From JBDTSW01 sp963807385 (lineage in GTDB: Bacteria; Actinomycetota; Thermoleophilia; Solirubrobacterales; 70-9), in assembly GCA_963807385.1 (NCBI GenBank), contig CAWEBQ010000002.1, forward strand, positions 806,001 to 870,000: 64,000 bases of DNA. Direction: 5' to 3'. Below, piece after piece: positions 1 through 8,216 of this stretch. The notes below the pieces were generated by a model. The model was given only the letters and a program-made list of their open reading frames with translations. It did no database searches and was not told the origin of the DNA. The position numbers and the translations under genes are program-made. The number at the start of each line of letters is the position of its first letter. Position 1 is the stretch's first letter.

Positions 1-613
1 CGGGGGCCGGAGCGGGCGCGGGCGTGACCGGTGCCGGGGCGGGCGTAACCGGCGCCACACTCGTGTCAGCGCCCGTCGTATCGGCGCCGCTCGCGGCCTC
101 GCTGGCGGTGCCGCACTCCTTCAAGCCGTAGGCGTCGGCCGCGTCGGCAAGTGTCGTCTCCGCGGTGGCGATCTTCGTCTCCGCCTCCGAGGCCGCCGCA
201 TCGTCGGACCGCTGCAGCGCGAGCGCCCGGGTATCGAGCGCGTCGACGAGGTCCTCGAGCGCCGAGAAGAAGTCGTCGAGGTCGGCCTGATCCTCCTCGG
301 GCGGGGCAAGCGAGCGAATCTGGTCGAGCTCGCTTTCGGTGAGGGCGAGCTCCTGATCGGCAATCTGGTCGGGCTCGTCGGCGGAGATATTCTCGATCCC
401 GACCGCGCTCTCCTCGCAGATGTCGTCCGCCTGCTCGATGAACTCGTCCTTGGTGAGCGGGGTCGCTATCCCGGGCGTGGACGCCCCGGTCACTGTGGTG
501 ACGGGTGCGTCGGACTCATCGCCGCCCCCGCCGGCCACGGCTACGCCGATCAGCACGAGCACGAGGACGATCGCCAGGACGGCGACGAGACGTCTGCGCG
601 CATAGACGTCCAT
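1..613 (-). CDS. Membrane-anchored extracytoplasmic protein, C-terminus beyond window
   Basis: The frame is open from an ATG at 613 to the window edge, giving 204 codons with no stop. After an N-terminal YARRR stretch there is one hydrophobic segment (residues about 9-28), read as an uncleaved signal anchor, then an acidic, Ala-rich domain. Two cysteines (about residues 66 and 167) could form a disulfide outside the cell. The end is a low-complexity Val-Thr-Pro-Ala-Pro repeat that runs off the window. A TACCTT hexamer sits 9 bases before the ATG. I recognise no family; secretion is inferred from the anchor and composition. Confidence 0.75.
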   Translation of the reverse strand, partial: MDVYARRRLVAVLAIVLVLVLIGVAVAGGGGDESDAPVTTVTGASTPGIATPLTKDEFIEQADDICEESAVGIENISADEPDQIADQELALTESELDQIRSLAPPEEDQADLDDFFSALEDLVDALDTRALALQRSDDAAASEAETKIATAETTLADAADAYGLKECGTASEAASGADTTGADTSVAPVTPAPAPVTPAPAPAP

Positions 614-622
614 ACCCGATTC

Positions 623-628
623 AAGGTA
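623..628 (-). promoter_or_regulatory. -10 hexamer TACCTT before the gene at 613
   Basis: TACCTT read on the minus strand ends 9 bases before the ATG at 613. Transcription would start at or just before the start codon, giving a leaderless or near-leaderless message. No Shine-Dalgarno sequence is visible. Confidence 0.4.
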
Positions 629-758
629 ACAAAGGTCACGCCCCGCGGGCGGCCAATCGGCCCGTTTGCAGCGTTTTCGTCAGGCAGGGGCGTGCGTGCC
701 AAGGGACGGTCGACGTCGTCGGCGGTGACCGCCAGGTTCGCCGCTCACCTGCGAGAAA

Positions 759-830
759 CTGGGGATCCTGGACTCGAACCAGGACTACGGATACCAGAAA
801 CCCGCGTGCTGCCAATTACACCAATCCCCA
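759..830 (-). tRNA. tRNA-Gln (anticodon CUG)
   Basis: On the minus strand the seven-base acceptor arms TGGGGAT and ATCCCCA pair fully. The T arm is CCTGG-TTCGAGT-CCAGG. The anticodon stem CGGGT/ATCCG closes the loop TTCTGGT, with anticodon CTG at 797-795. The discriminator base is G, as is usual for tRNA-Gln, and the 3' CCA is not encoded. The gene stands alone between the gene at 613 and the FAD oxidoreductase. Confidence 0.95.
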
Positions 831-864
831 CCGGTGTGGCGGCGAGGATAGCGGCGGGTACGCC

Positions 865-2100
865 TCAGCCGCCGATGCCTTCCAGCTCCGTATCCACGTC
901 CGCCAGGGCATCGCGCTGGGAGGATACGTCCGCCCCGGACTCGATCAGCCTTCGAGCGTGGATCAGGTCTTCGGAGCGGCCGACCGAGAGCGCCGCCGCC
1001 ACCCTGCCGCCCGCGATGTACCAGCACGAGAACTCGCCCGTATCGCGGTCGCCGCGCCAAACGACCTCATCCCACTCGTACGCGGGCCCCACGTACTCGA
1101 GCGATGCCCAGTCGGCGAGGTCGCTGAAGAAGTACGGCACCTCGCGGTAGGGCTCGGTCTCCCCCATCATCCCCCGCGCGGCGTGCCGCCCCTGCTGGAG
1201 CGCCACGTCCCAGTGCTCGACCCGGAGCCGCGCGCCGTGGACGACGCTCTGCCAGGAGCAGACGTCGCCCGCGGCGAAGATCCCCGGCACCGAGGTCTCG
1301 AGCTTTTCGTCGCAGACGATCCCGTCGTCCACCTCGAGCCCGGCGCGCTTGGCCAGCATCACGTCGGGCTTTACGCCTGCCCCGACGACCACCGTGTCGC
1401 ATTCGACGGTCCGACCACCCTTCGTCACCACGGCCGTCACTCGGCCGTCGCCCTCGAACAGCTCGAGCTCGTCGCCACCGAGGAACTCCACTCCTCTGTC
1501 CTCCATGACGTCCTGGAACCAGCGTCCGGCCTCCTCGCCGAAGGTCCGCGAGAGCGCCGTGTCCTCCATCATCACGATCGTGCACCTGGTCCCCGTCGCC
1601 GACAGGGACGCGGCCACCTCGCAGCCGATGTAGCTGCCGCCGATCAGCACCACGTGTCCGGCCTCGCGGGCCTCCTCCCGGATCGCGTCCGAGTTGCCGT
1701 AGGCGCGCAGGTAGTGGATCCCCTCGAGTTCGGCCCCCTCGACGCGCAGGATGTTCACGTTCGCGCCGGTGGCGAGGAGCGCCTTGTCGAACCCGACCTC
1801 CTCCTTCGTCTGGAGCTTTGCCGTTCGCGCCTCGGCGTCGAGCGCCATCACGTTCGTCCCCGTGAGGAGGTCCACTCCGTTGTCCTCGTACCAGCCCGGC
1901 TCGTTCACGTAGGCGTCCTTGCGCTCCGCCTCTCCGCGCAGATACTCCTTGGAGAGCGGCGGGCGCTCGTATGGCGGCTCGGGCTCGCGGCCGACCAGCA
2001 GGATCGAGCCGGCGGCCCCCTTCCGGCGGAGCTCCGACGCGCAGTTCGCGGCGGCCATCCCGCCACCGATGATCAGGAAGTCGACGCTGCGGTCGCTCAC
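865..2100 (-). CDS. FAD/NAD(P)-dependent oxidoreductase (ferredoxin/rubredoxin reductase type)
   Basis: This 411-residue protein is a pyridine-nucleotide-disulphide oxidoreductase fold flavoprotein of the ferredoxin-reductase/AIF-like group. It has an N-terminal FAD Rossmann motif (LIIGGGMAAANCA, about residues 9-21), a second NAD-binding motif (VVLIGGSYIGCEVAAS, about residue 150), and the FAD-closing motif GIFAAGDV (about residue 275). The redox-active CxxC pair of thioredoxin and dihydrolipoamide reductases is absent, so it probably passes electrons to a ferredoxin or another partner. The GTG start overlaps the stop of the TrkA gene upstream (GTGA), so the two are translationally coupled. 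The partner and substrate are unknown. Confidence 0.85.
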   Translation of the reverse strand: MSDRSVDFLIIGGGMAAANCASELRRKGAAGSILLVGREPEPPYERPPLSKEYLRGEAERKDAYVNEPGWYEDNGVDLLTGTNVMALDAEARTAKLQTKEEVGFDKALLATGANVNILRVEGAELEGIHYLRAYGNSDAIREEAREAGHVVLIGGSYIGCEVAASLSATGTRCTIVMMEDTALSRTFGEEAGRWFQDVMEDRGVEFLGGDELELFEGDGRVTAVVTKGGRTVECDTVVVGAGVKPDVMLAKRAGLEVDDGIVCDEKLETSVPGIFAAGDVCSWQSVVHGARLRVEHWDVALQQGRHAARGMMGETEPYREVPYFFSDLADWASLEYVGPAYEWDEVVWRGDRDTGEFSCWYIAGGRVAAALSVGRSEDLIHARRLIESGADVSSQRDALADVDTELEGIGG

Positions 2101-2777
2101 GCGCCGTTCGCGGATGCGCCGCCGGGCCCGAAGTACGAGGTCAGGTCCTCCTCGACGGTCGGATCGAGCACGGCGAGGATCTCGTCGCCGGTCTCGAGAA
2201 CGGTGTCCGGGCCCGGGACGAAACCCCGGCCGTCTCGCAGGACCGAGATCAGCAGGCTTCCCTCCGGCATCTCCAGATCGCTCACGCGCACGCCGTGCGC
2301 CTTCGAGTTCTCCGGCAGCAGCATCTCGATGATCTCCAGCCGCTGCTCCGGCAGGTCAAGAAGGTGCACCAGGCCGTACTCCGGCACCTCGTGCTCGATC
2401 AGCCGCAGGATCAGGTCGGTCGCGGAGACGACCGGCTTTACTCCCAGGAGCTCGAACCACTGCTTGTTGCGGGGGTTGTTGACGCGGGCGATCGTCCGCT
2501 CGCATAGGTACTTCTCCTTTGCGACCTGGCAGATCAGCACGTTGTCCTCGTCGTCGCCGGTGACCGCGATCACCATGTCCGCGCGGGAGATGCCCGCCCG
2601 CTCCAGCACCCAGAGCTCGGACGCGTCCCCGTACTGGATGTTGTGCTCGAGCTCCTGTTCGACAGTCGTGTAGCGGTCGCGGTCGTTCTCGATCAGCGTG
2701 ACCTCGTGGCCCTTGTCCAGCAGCTCGCGAGTGAGGTTCCAACCCACCTTTCCGGCCCCGACGATGATCACGTACAC
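2097..2777 (-). CDS. TrkA-type K+ channel/transport regulator (RCK_N + RCK_C)
   Basis: The 226-residue protein starts with a Rossmann NAD-binding motif (YVIIVGAGKVGWNL, residues 2-15). Acidic residues follow at the end of beta-2 (LIEND), and a C-terminal TrkA-C/RCK_C domain begins at about residue 140. Such proteins gate K+ transporters from the cytoplasmic side through NAD(H) or nucleotide binding. The GTG at 2777 is chosen because AGGAGG lies 7 bases before it. The gene is second in trkA-trkA-FAD oxidoreductase and overlaps the third gene by 4 bases. No TrkH/KtrB pore is in the window; the nearest transporters are the APC permeases upstream. Confidence 0.88.
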   Translation of the reverse strand: MYVIIVGAGKVGWNLTRELLDKGHEVTLIENDRDRYTTVEQELEHNIQYGDASELWVLERAGISRADMVIAVTGDDEDNVLICQVAKEKYLCERTIARVNNPRNKQWFELLGVKPVVSATDLILRLIEHEVPEYGLVHLLDLPEQRLEIIEMLLPENSKAHGVRVSDLEMPEGSLLISVLRDGRGFVPGPDTVLETGDEILAVLDPTVEEDLTSYFGPGGASANGA

Positions 2778-2788
2778 GCCGGTGCCTC

Positions 2789-3262
2789 CTAGCCCTGCGA
2801 CGCCGGGCCGGCGCCGGCCGGCGCGCCCGTCCCGGCGTCCGCGGCCTCCCGCACCTCGCCGATCAGCATGTCGATCGCCACCCGCGTCGGGCAGATCGTG
2901 TGGACGCCCTGGGACTCGTACCACTGCGCGCGATACGGGTCGAGGATCCGGGCGATGACCGTGGGCACCTCGAATCGCCGCTTCGCGATCTGCGCGATCA
3001 CGAGGTTCGTGTTGTCGCCGTCGGTCGCGGCCACGAACGCGTCGGCCTCGGCGATCCCCGCCTCCTCCAGCGCCTCGATCTCGAGGCCGGTCCCGACGGT
3101 GTAGCGGCCCCCCATGTCCTCCCACGACCTCTCGAGGTCGATCTCGAGCCGGGCGTGGGACTCGGGATCCTCGTCCAGGCAGGAGACCGTGTGCCCCTCC
3201 TGGAGCATGGTCCTGGCCACGGTCGAGCCGACGCGCCCGATGCCGACGATGAGGATGAACAC
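2789..3262 (-). CDS. TrkA-N domain protein
   Basis: The 157-residue protein is essentially a single RCK_N domain. It has the nucleotide-binding motif FILIVGIGRVGSTVA at residues 2-16, the acidic SCLDEDP turn, and an AxxDGDNTNLV helix. It lacks the RCK_C domain of the next gene and ends in an Ala/Gly/Pro tail. The tandem short plus long TrkA pair resembles systems in which two RCK proteins form a mixed ring on one transporter, which is inference here. The GTG start lies 7 bases after TAATAT, and no ribosome binding site is seen. An 11-base gap separates it from the next gene. Confidence 0.85.
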   Translation of the reverse strand: MFILIVGIGRVGSTVARTMLQEGHTVSCLDEDPESHARLEIDLERSWEDMGGRYTVGTGLEIEALEEAGIAEADAFVAATDGDNTNLVIAQIAKRRFEVPTVIARILDPYRAQWYESQGVHTICPTRVAIDMLIGEVREAADAGTGAPAGAGPASQG

Positions 3263-3269
3263 GGGCGGG

Positions 3270-3275
3270 ATATTA
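3270..3275 (-). promoter_or_regulatory. -10 hexamer TAATAT before the trkA pair
   Basis: TAATAT, close to TATAAT, ends 7 bases before the GTG at 3262. This spacing places the transcription start at the start codon. It separates the trkA operon from the permease gene that ends at 3293. Confidence 0.5.
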
Positions 3276-3292
3276 GTCGTGAGACGAGGGCG

Positions 3293-5312
3293 CTACTGCC
3301 CGCGGACGGAGGGGCGCTTGCGCGGGTCGAACGCCGGCCGCTCATCCGCGTCGGACGGCGGAGCCGTCAGCAGCACCCGCCCGGGCGCCTTTCGCAGCAC
3401 GTAGGCCGTAACCGGCCCGATCTCGGCGGGCCGCGATCCGCCCACCCCCCCCAGCACCGCACCGCCGCGAATGCGCGTCGGGGGCTCCGCGCCCATGACG
3501 ATCAGCTCGACGTCCCGCTCGCGCGCCGCCTGGACGATTCCGGAGCCGACGTCGCGCGCGCGAACCACCGACGTGGCAACCTCGACCGTCTCGTACTCCG
3601 ACCCCACCTGCTCGGCCCTGTCGAGCGCCCGGTTGGCGACCTCCATCCGCTCCTTTGCGGGCGGCGCGTCGAGCGGCACCGTGAGCGGCACCTCCACCAC
3701 GTAGACGACCTCCAGGTGCGGCCGCTCCTTGCCCGGGTCGTCCGCGGCGGCCGCGAGGCTGACCCGCGGTGCTGACGATGTCGTCGTCGAGAGGGGTGCC
3801 GAAGACCGGCACCAGGATGCCCCCGTATTCCAGCGCCGGGACGTCCTTTACCAGGGCGCTCGCCGGCACGCTCACCCGCTTGGTGAGCGAGGTGCCCTCC
3901 ACGCCGACGCGGTACACGACGTAGGCCCCGAGCCCGAAGAGCATCCAGGCGCCACCGATGTACCGGGCCTCGTCGTGGAAGAGCAGCACGCTGACCCAGG
4001 CGAGGATCGTCAGCGCGCCCGCTGCGAGCGCGGGCAGCGGCACTGCGACGCCGCGCCAGCGCACGTTGAGGGGCACCCGGTAGGGCCGCTCGCGGCCGGG
4101 GTCCGTGAACCTCAGCCGCACCAGGGAGATGTGCGCGATGGCGAACGCGATCGTGGCGCCGAAGGCGTACAGACCCCCAAGGAAGAGCACGTCGCCAGGG
4201 ATCACCAGGGCGAACGAGATCACCGCCGCGATCAGAATCGCCACGTGAGGCGTCGTCCAGCGCTTGTTGAGCTTGCCGAGCCAGCTCGGGATTTGGCGGT
4301 TGGTGGCGAGCGTGTACGTGTGCCTCGACAGCCCGAGCATCGACGTGCTGGCGGCCCACCCCAAGACGAGCGGAGCGACCGCCACGACCGCCACCCGCAT
4401 CGCCTCGGCCACCCAGGCCGGGTCGTAGCTCTCGACCACACCGAGGATCGGCTCCTCCAGATAGCTCGTGGCCAGGGGCGTCATCGGGCCGTCGGGCGTG
4501 GCGACCACGGGGAGCGCCATCACCGAGATCGCGGCGACGCCGGTGTACAGAATCGGAACGATCACGACGCCGGCTGCGACCAGCCGGCGCAGGTCGATTG
4601 CCTCGAATTCCAGATCCGGGACGAGGTCCGAGGCCGCCTCTATTCCCGCGTAGGCGACGGTCGCGATCACCCCCGCGTACAGCACGTCCTCCAGCGAGGG
4701 GCTCGTGAACAGGTCGAGCTCCGCCGTCAGCGCGGCGGCGTCGAACGACGTGAGCGTCCCCACCACGATCACCGCGACCAGCAGTAGGACGCCCCCGATG
4801 GCGATCGCCGTGAGCAGGAGCTGGCGGGCCGCGCCGGAGAAGCCGACGATGTTGATCGCAGCGACCGCCGCGATCACCGCGCCGGCCGTGATCAGCTCGG
4901 CCGCGCCCTCCCCGAACGACGCCGAGAGCGGCGTCAGGTAGTGCGGCACCGAGATGGCCGCCAGGGCGATCACGATGAGGTAGTCGATGAGGATCGCCCA
5001 GCCTGCGACGAACGAAACCAGCTCGTTGAAGGCATGGCGCGCGAGCGTCGAGGAGCCGCCGCGCTCGCGGAACATCGCGGCGCCCTCAACGTAGGTCATC
5101 GCGTTCAGCATGAACACGACGCCCACGCCCAGGAAGATCAGAGGTGTGAGGGCGAGGCCGCGCTCCGCGACCAGACCGATCGAGAAGTAGATCGAGAAGC
5201 CGATCGCCGAGTACGAGACCGCGAACAGCCAGGGAACGCCCAGCCAGCGGCGCGTCAGCCCTCGCAGCGGGAGCCTTGCCTCCGCTTGCGGCTCCTCCCC
5301 TCCGGTGCGCAC
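3293..5312 (-). CDS. APC-family permease with C-terminal UspA domain, interrupted by a +1 frameshift
   Basis: The first 470 or so residues are an APC-superfamily transporter with about 12 hydrophobic segments, beginning near WLFAVSYSAIGFSIYF. It is related to the permease at 5536-7422. After LEYGGILVPVFGTPLDDD the frame turns into Arg/Gly-rich noise, while the +1 frame continues with UspA-like sequence (VSLAAAADDPGKE, then MGAEPPTRIRGG and LRKAPGRVLLTAP) to a stop at 3293. Deleting one C from the CCC at 3763-3765 gives GCG GTC AGC CTC and restores a protein of about 672 residues that aligns along its length with the neighbour. Start: GTG at 5312 sharing one base with the stop of the small gene upstream (TAGTG). 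Substrate unknown; adjacent TrkA genes hint at K+ or osmotic control (inference). Confidence 0.8.
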
Positions 5313-5503
5313 TACCGCGAGCCCAACGAGAGGTACAGGCGCCCGCCGCCCAGCCCAGCGAACGCCACGCCGAGCAGAACGCCCACCGACAGCGGGCCGC
5401 CACCGTTTGCAAGCGTCACGATCAGGATCATGACCCCGGCGCCGAGGAGGATGGCGGAGAACACCAGCGCCGTAGCGCGGTAGAGCTGATCGGGGTCCGG
5501 CAT
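5312..5503 (-). CDS. Small two-helix membrane protein
   Basis: This 63-residue protein has two hydrophobic segments, about residues 10-30 and 37-56, joined by a Gly-rich turn, and no recognisable domain. It is the first gene of a pair with the APC-UspA permease and shares one base with it (TAGTG), so translation is likely coupled. A TAGAAT hexamer ends 7 bases before its ATG. It may be an accessory subunit or stabiliser of the permease; this rests on context only. Confidence 0.7.
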   Translation of the reverse strand: MPDPDQLYRATALVFSAILLGAGVMILIVTLANGGGPLSVGVLLGVAFAGLGGGRLYLSLGSR

Positions 5504-5510
5504 CCGCGAG

Positions 5511-5516
5511 ATTCTA
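5511..5516 (-). promoter_or_regulatory. -10 hexamer TAGAAT before the small membrane protein
   Basis: TAGAAT ends 7 bases before the ATG at 5503, which suggests a leaderless transcript covering the small membrane protein and the APC-UspA permease. Confidence 0.45.
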
Positions 5517-5535
5517 GATTCGGGCCACGCTGAGG

Positions 5536-7422
5536 TCAGCCCGGGCCGGACTCGACGGTCGCAGCCTCGTCGGGCCGAGCCGCCACGATCACCCGAGTCG
5601 GACGCGCGGCGAGCACGGTCTGGAGCGTACGGCCGTACAGCGGCGCCCCGCCGCGATAGCGAAGCTGCATCACGATCGCCGCGGCCTGGAGCTCCTTCGC
5701 CCGTTCAATTATCCGGGCTCCGGCCTGACCTGGGCGTACCCGCTCGATCTCGCCGGTCACCCGCATGCCGCAGATCAGCTTCGCCCGCTCGATCCTGCTC
5801 TGGGCCTCCGATTCCTGCGCCGGGAGATCCGCGTTCAGCGGCACGTGCGTGGGGACCTCGAGCAGGGAGAGCACGTGAATTGCCCGCCGTCGTCTCGATG
5901 CGAGGGAAAGAGCTGTGGCAACCGTTTCGTCGGAGAAGGGCTCGTCCTCGAAAGCCAACAGCACGCTGTGGTACTCGACCTCCTCGACCCCCAGCGGTTC
6001 CAGGCCCTCCACTTTGACCGTCTGCCGGAGGCTAAGCCCCTGGTTACGACGATATAGCAGGTACGCGCAGAGCCCGATCAGCATCCAGGCGCTCCCGAGC
6101 GCGAGCGTCCGTAGGTTCAGGACCATTACAACGATCCAGGCGCTGAATGTGCCGAAACCACCCAAGACCGCCGTTATGGGGAACTCGCTCCCTCGCCAGC
6201 GGAAGTTCCCGATCGGACGCCAGAGGCGCTCGTCAGCGGCCTTCACCCGGCGCAGGCGGAGCACCGCCAGGTGCGCGATCGTGAACGAGAGCATGGCGCC
6301 GAACGAGTACATCGTCGCCAGCAACTCGGTCTCGCCCGGTAGAAGCGCCAGCGCCGATAGCCCGCCGAACAGGAGGATCGCCACGTAGGGTGTCTTGAAG
6401 CGTGGGTGGATCGCCCGCACAGCCTGCGGTAGCTGCCGGTACTGCCCCATCGAGAAGGCGAGGCGCGAAAGACCGATTAGGCCGGCGTTGGTAGCAATCA
6501 CCAGGATCACGGCCGCAAGCAGCCCGACGTAGATCCGCAGGGCGTCAGTCGCTGCGACACCAATGCCCATGTTGTCGACGATCCCCAACATCGGGTTCTC
6601 GGCGTACGTGGTGGCCAGTTGCGTCGTGTACTCGCCAGCCTCCTGGGTCACCGGCATAGCCGACAGCGCGACCAACGGGATGAGCAGGAACAGCACGAGG
6701 ACCGCCGCCACCACCATCCCCACCGAGCGCGGCACCGTCCTCGAGGCGTCCACCGCCTCCTCCGACATGTTCGAGAGGGTCTCGATTCCGGTGTAGGCGA
6801 TCATCCCGACGGCGATGCCGAGGGCGAAGTCACCCCAACTCGGCGCCACTCCCAACTCGATGTTCGAACTCAGGACCTCGGGGCTGAGGACCAGCGCGAC
6901 GCCGAGCGCCACCAATACCGCCTGCGTCGCCAGGTCCGCGATGGCGAGGATCAGGTTGAGCTTCGCCGACTCGCGGCTTCCGATTACGTTGATGATCGCC
7001 AGGCCTGCGACGAGCAGGATCCCGCCGATGACGTCGGCCGGGGCGCTCTCCAGTGGCTCCCAGAGCACCGACAGGTAGTGGGGTACGAAGAAGGCCGAGA
7101 TGGCGACCGTGATGACGTAGTTCAACATCTGACCCCAGGCGGCGAAGAAGCTGACCAGCTCGTTGAAGGCGTGCCGGGCGAAGCTGGACGAGCCCCCCGC
7201 CTCCGGATACATCACGGTCGCCTCGGCGTACGTGGCAGCCGTGCAGACGAAGATCAGGCCGGCGATCAGGAACGCGACCGGCGTCAGCCCGAGCGCGAAC
7301 ACCGCGACGACCCCGAGGGCGTAGTAGATGGACGAGCCGACGTTGCCGTAGGCGGCGGAGAACAGCGCCCCGGTGCCATGGACGCGGCGAAGCGTCTCTT
7401 CTCGTGGATGACGCTCGGCCAT
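5536..7422 (-). CDS. APC-family permease with C-terminal UspA domain
   Basis: The 628-residue protein has an N-terminal APC-superfamily transporter of about 12 membrane segments (residues about 15-450). A linker follows (VEGLEPLGVEEVEYHSVLLA), and then a universal-stress-protein domain (about 475-620) with a diagnostic Gly-rich end (LRYRGGAPLYGRTLQTVL). UspA folds bind ATP or other nucleotides, so transport may be gated by nucleotide level; this is inference. It is the intact paralogue of the frameshifted gene at 3293-5312 and guides the reconstruction of that gene. TATAGT lies 10 bases before the ATG. The substrate is unknown: amino acids are typical for APC, but some APC members carry K+. 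Confidence 0.85.
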   Translation of the reverse strand: MAERHPREETLRRVHGTGALFSAAYGNVGSSIYYALGVVAVFALGLTPVAFLIAGLIFVCTAATYAEATVMYPEAGGSSSFARHAFNELVSFFAAWGQMLNYVITVAISAFFVPHYLSVLWEPLESAPADVIGGILLVAGLAIINVIGSRESAKLNLILAIADLATQAVLVALGVALVLSPEVLSSNIELGVAPSWGDFALGIAVGMIAYTGIETLSNMSEEAVDASRTVPRSVGMVVAAVLVLFLLIPLVALSAMPVTQEAGEYTTQLATTYAENPMLGIVDNMGIGVAATDALRIYVGLLAAVILVIATNAGLIGLSRLAFSMGQYRQLPQAVRAIHPRFKTPYVAILLFGGLSALALLPGETELLATMYSFGAMLSFTIAHLAVLRLRRVKAADERLWRPIGNFRWRGSEFPITAVLGGFGTFSAWIVVMVLNLRTLALGSAWMLIGLCAYLLYRRNQGLSLRQTVKVEGLEPLGVEEVEYHSVLLAFEDEPFSDETVATALSLASRRRRAIHVLSLLEVPTHVPLNADLPAQESEAQSRIERAKLICGMRVTGEIERVRPGQAGARIIERAKELQAAAIVMQLRYRGGAPLYGRTLQTVLAARPTRVIVAARPDEAATVESGPG

Positions 7423-7432
7423 CAGCGGCGTG

Positions 7433-7438
7433 ACTATA
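7433..7438 (-). promoter_or_regulatory. -10 hexamer TATAGT before the APC-UspA permease
   Basis: TATAGT lies 10 bases before the ATG at 7422. It is divergent from and very close to the promoter of the glyoxalase-fold gene on the plus strand. Confidence 0.4.
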
Positions 7439-7471
7439 CGCTCGCCGCGACCGCCGCCCGGCCAGGACTAC

Positions 7472-7477
7472 TAGGGT
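7472..7477 (+). promoter_or_regulatory. -10 hexamer TAGGGT before the glyoxalase-fold gene
   Basis: TAGGGT ends 7 bases before the ATG at 7485. It overlaps the alternative GTG at 7476, which argues that the ATG, not the GTG, is the start. Confidence 0.4.
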
Positions 7478-7484
7478 GAACCAG

Positions 7485-7859
7485 ATGAGCGAGCTGATTC
7501 ACACCTGCTACCGCATCCTCGACCCGGCGAAGTCCGTCGCTTTCTACGAGAAGCTGGGCTTCGAGGAGCTGGCCCGGATGCCGATCCGCGACGAGGCGAC
7601 CAACATTTTCATGGGCCTGCCGAACGACGGTGCGCGACTCGAGCTGACCCACAACCACGACGTCACCGAGCCCTACGAGATCGGGACCGCCTATGGCCAC
7701 ATAGCGATCACCGTCGATGACATGGACGGGACGCTGGCGCGTCTGGCCGACGTGGGCATCGCACCCGAGAAGCCTCCGTACACCGTCCGCGAGGGCGGCT
7801 CTCGCCTGTGCTTCGTCAGGGATCCCGATGGGTACAGAATCGAGCTGCTCGAGAAGTAG
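7485..7859 (+). CDS. VOC-family (glyoxalase I fold) protein
   Basis: The 124-residue protein has the paired beta-alpha-beta-beta-beta modules of the vicinal oxygen chelate superfamily. Candidate metal ligands are His in ELIHTCYR near the N-terminus, Glu in ARLELTHNH, His in AYGHIAI, and Glu in YRIELLEK at the end, matching the H-E-H-E set of glyoxalase I. The length is typical of bacterial lactoylglutathione lyases. Glutathione is usually absent in this phylum, so the thiol cofactor or even the reaction is uncertain. The ATG at 7485 is preferred over GTG 7476. The gene is monocistronic and converges on crcB with a 2-base gap. Confidence 0.85.
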   Translation: MSELIHTCYRILDPAKSVAFYEKLGFEELARMPIRDEATNIFMGLPNDGARLELTHNHDVTEPYEIGTAYGHIAITVDDMDGTLARLADVGIAPEKPPYTVREGGSRLCFVRDPDGYRIELLEK

Positions 7860-7861
7860 CT

Positions 7862-8216
7862 CTACAGCGCGGCGCGGCCGAGGTAGTACCCGCCCGCGGC
7901 GGCGAGCAGCCCCAGCACGACGGAGGCCCCGACGATCGCCAGGGCCCGCAGCGGCTCGCCCGCCTCGATGTCGAGAAAGGCCTGGACCGAGAAGGTCGAG
8001 AAGGTTGTGAAGCCGCCGAGGAAACCGACTCCGACGACCGTTCGCAGGTCGTCGCTGAACGTGTGGCTCGAGACGAGCACGCCCAGCAGGAACGAGCCCG
8101 CGACGTTGATACCGACCGTGGCCCACGGCAGGGCGTCCCCGTGGACCGGCGAGCTGATCGCGTAGCGCGCGAGCACGTCCGGCGCCACCGGCGATGCCGA
8201 CGAGCAGCGCGATCAC
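7862..8216 (-). CDS. crcB: CrcB/Fluc fluoride channel, frameshifted near the N-terminus
   Basis: The protein belongs to the CrcB/Fluc family of small dimeric fluoride exporters: four membrane helices, the GINVAGSFLLGVL segment with the conserved Asn, and GFLGGFTTFSTFS, the pore Phe/Thr-Ser signature. The homologous N-terminus (VIALLVGIAGGAG) is in another frame and starts at GTG 8216, overlapping the stop of the gene upstream (GTGA). Deleting the G at 8177 joins GGAG to VLARYAI and gives 117 residues, the normal family length. Without the correction only 108 residues starting at GTG 8188 can be made, lacking most of helix 1. No fluoride riboswitch was recognised. Confidence 0.8.

Noticed and set aside
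505..2673. 722-codon open frame on the plus strand
   Set aside because: It crosses the tRNA and runs antisense to the FAD oxidoreductase and trkA genes. Arg, His and Pro richness marks it as a high-GC shadow frame.
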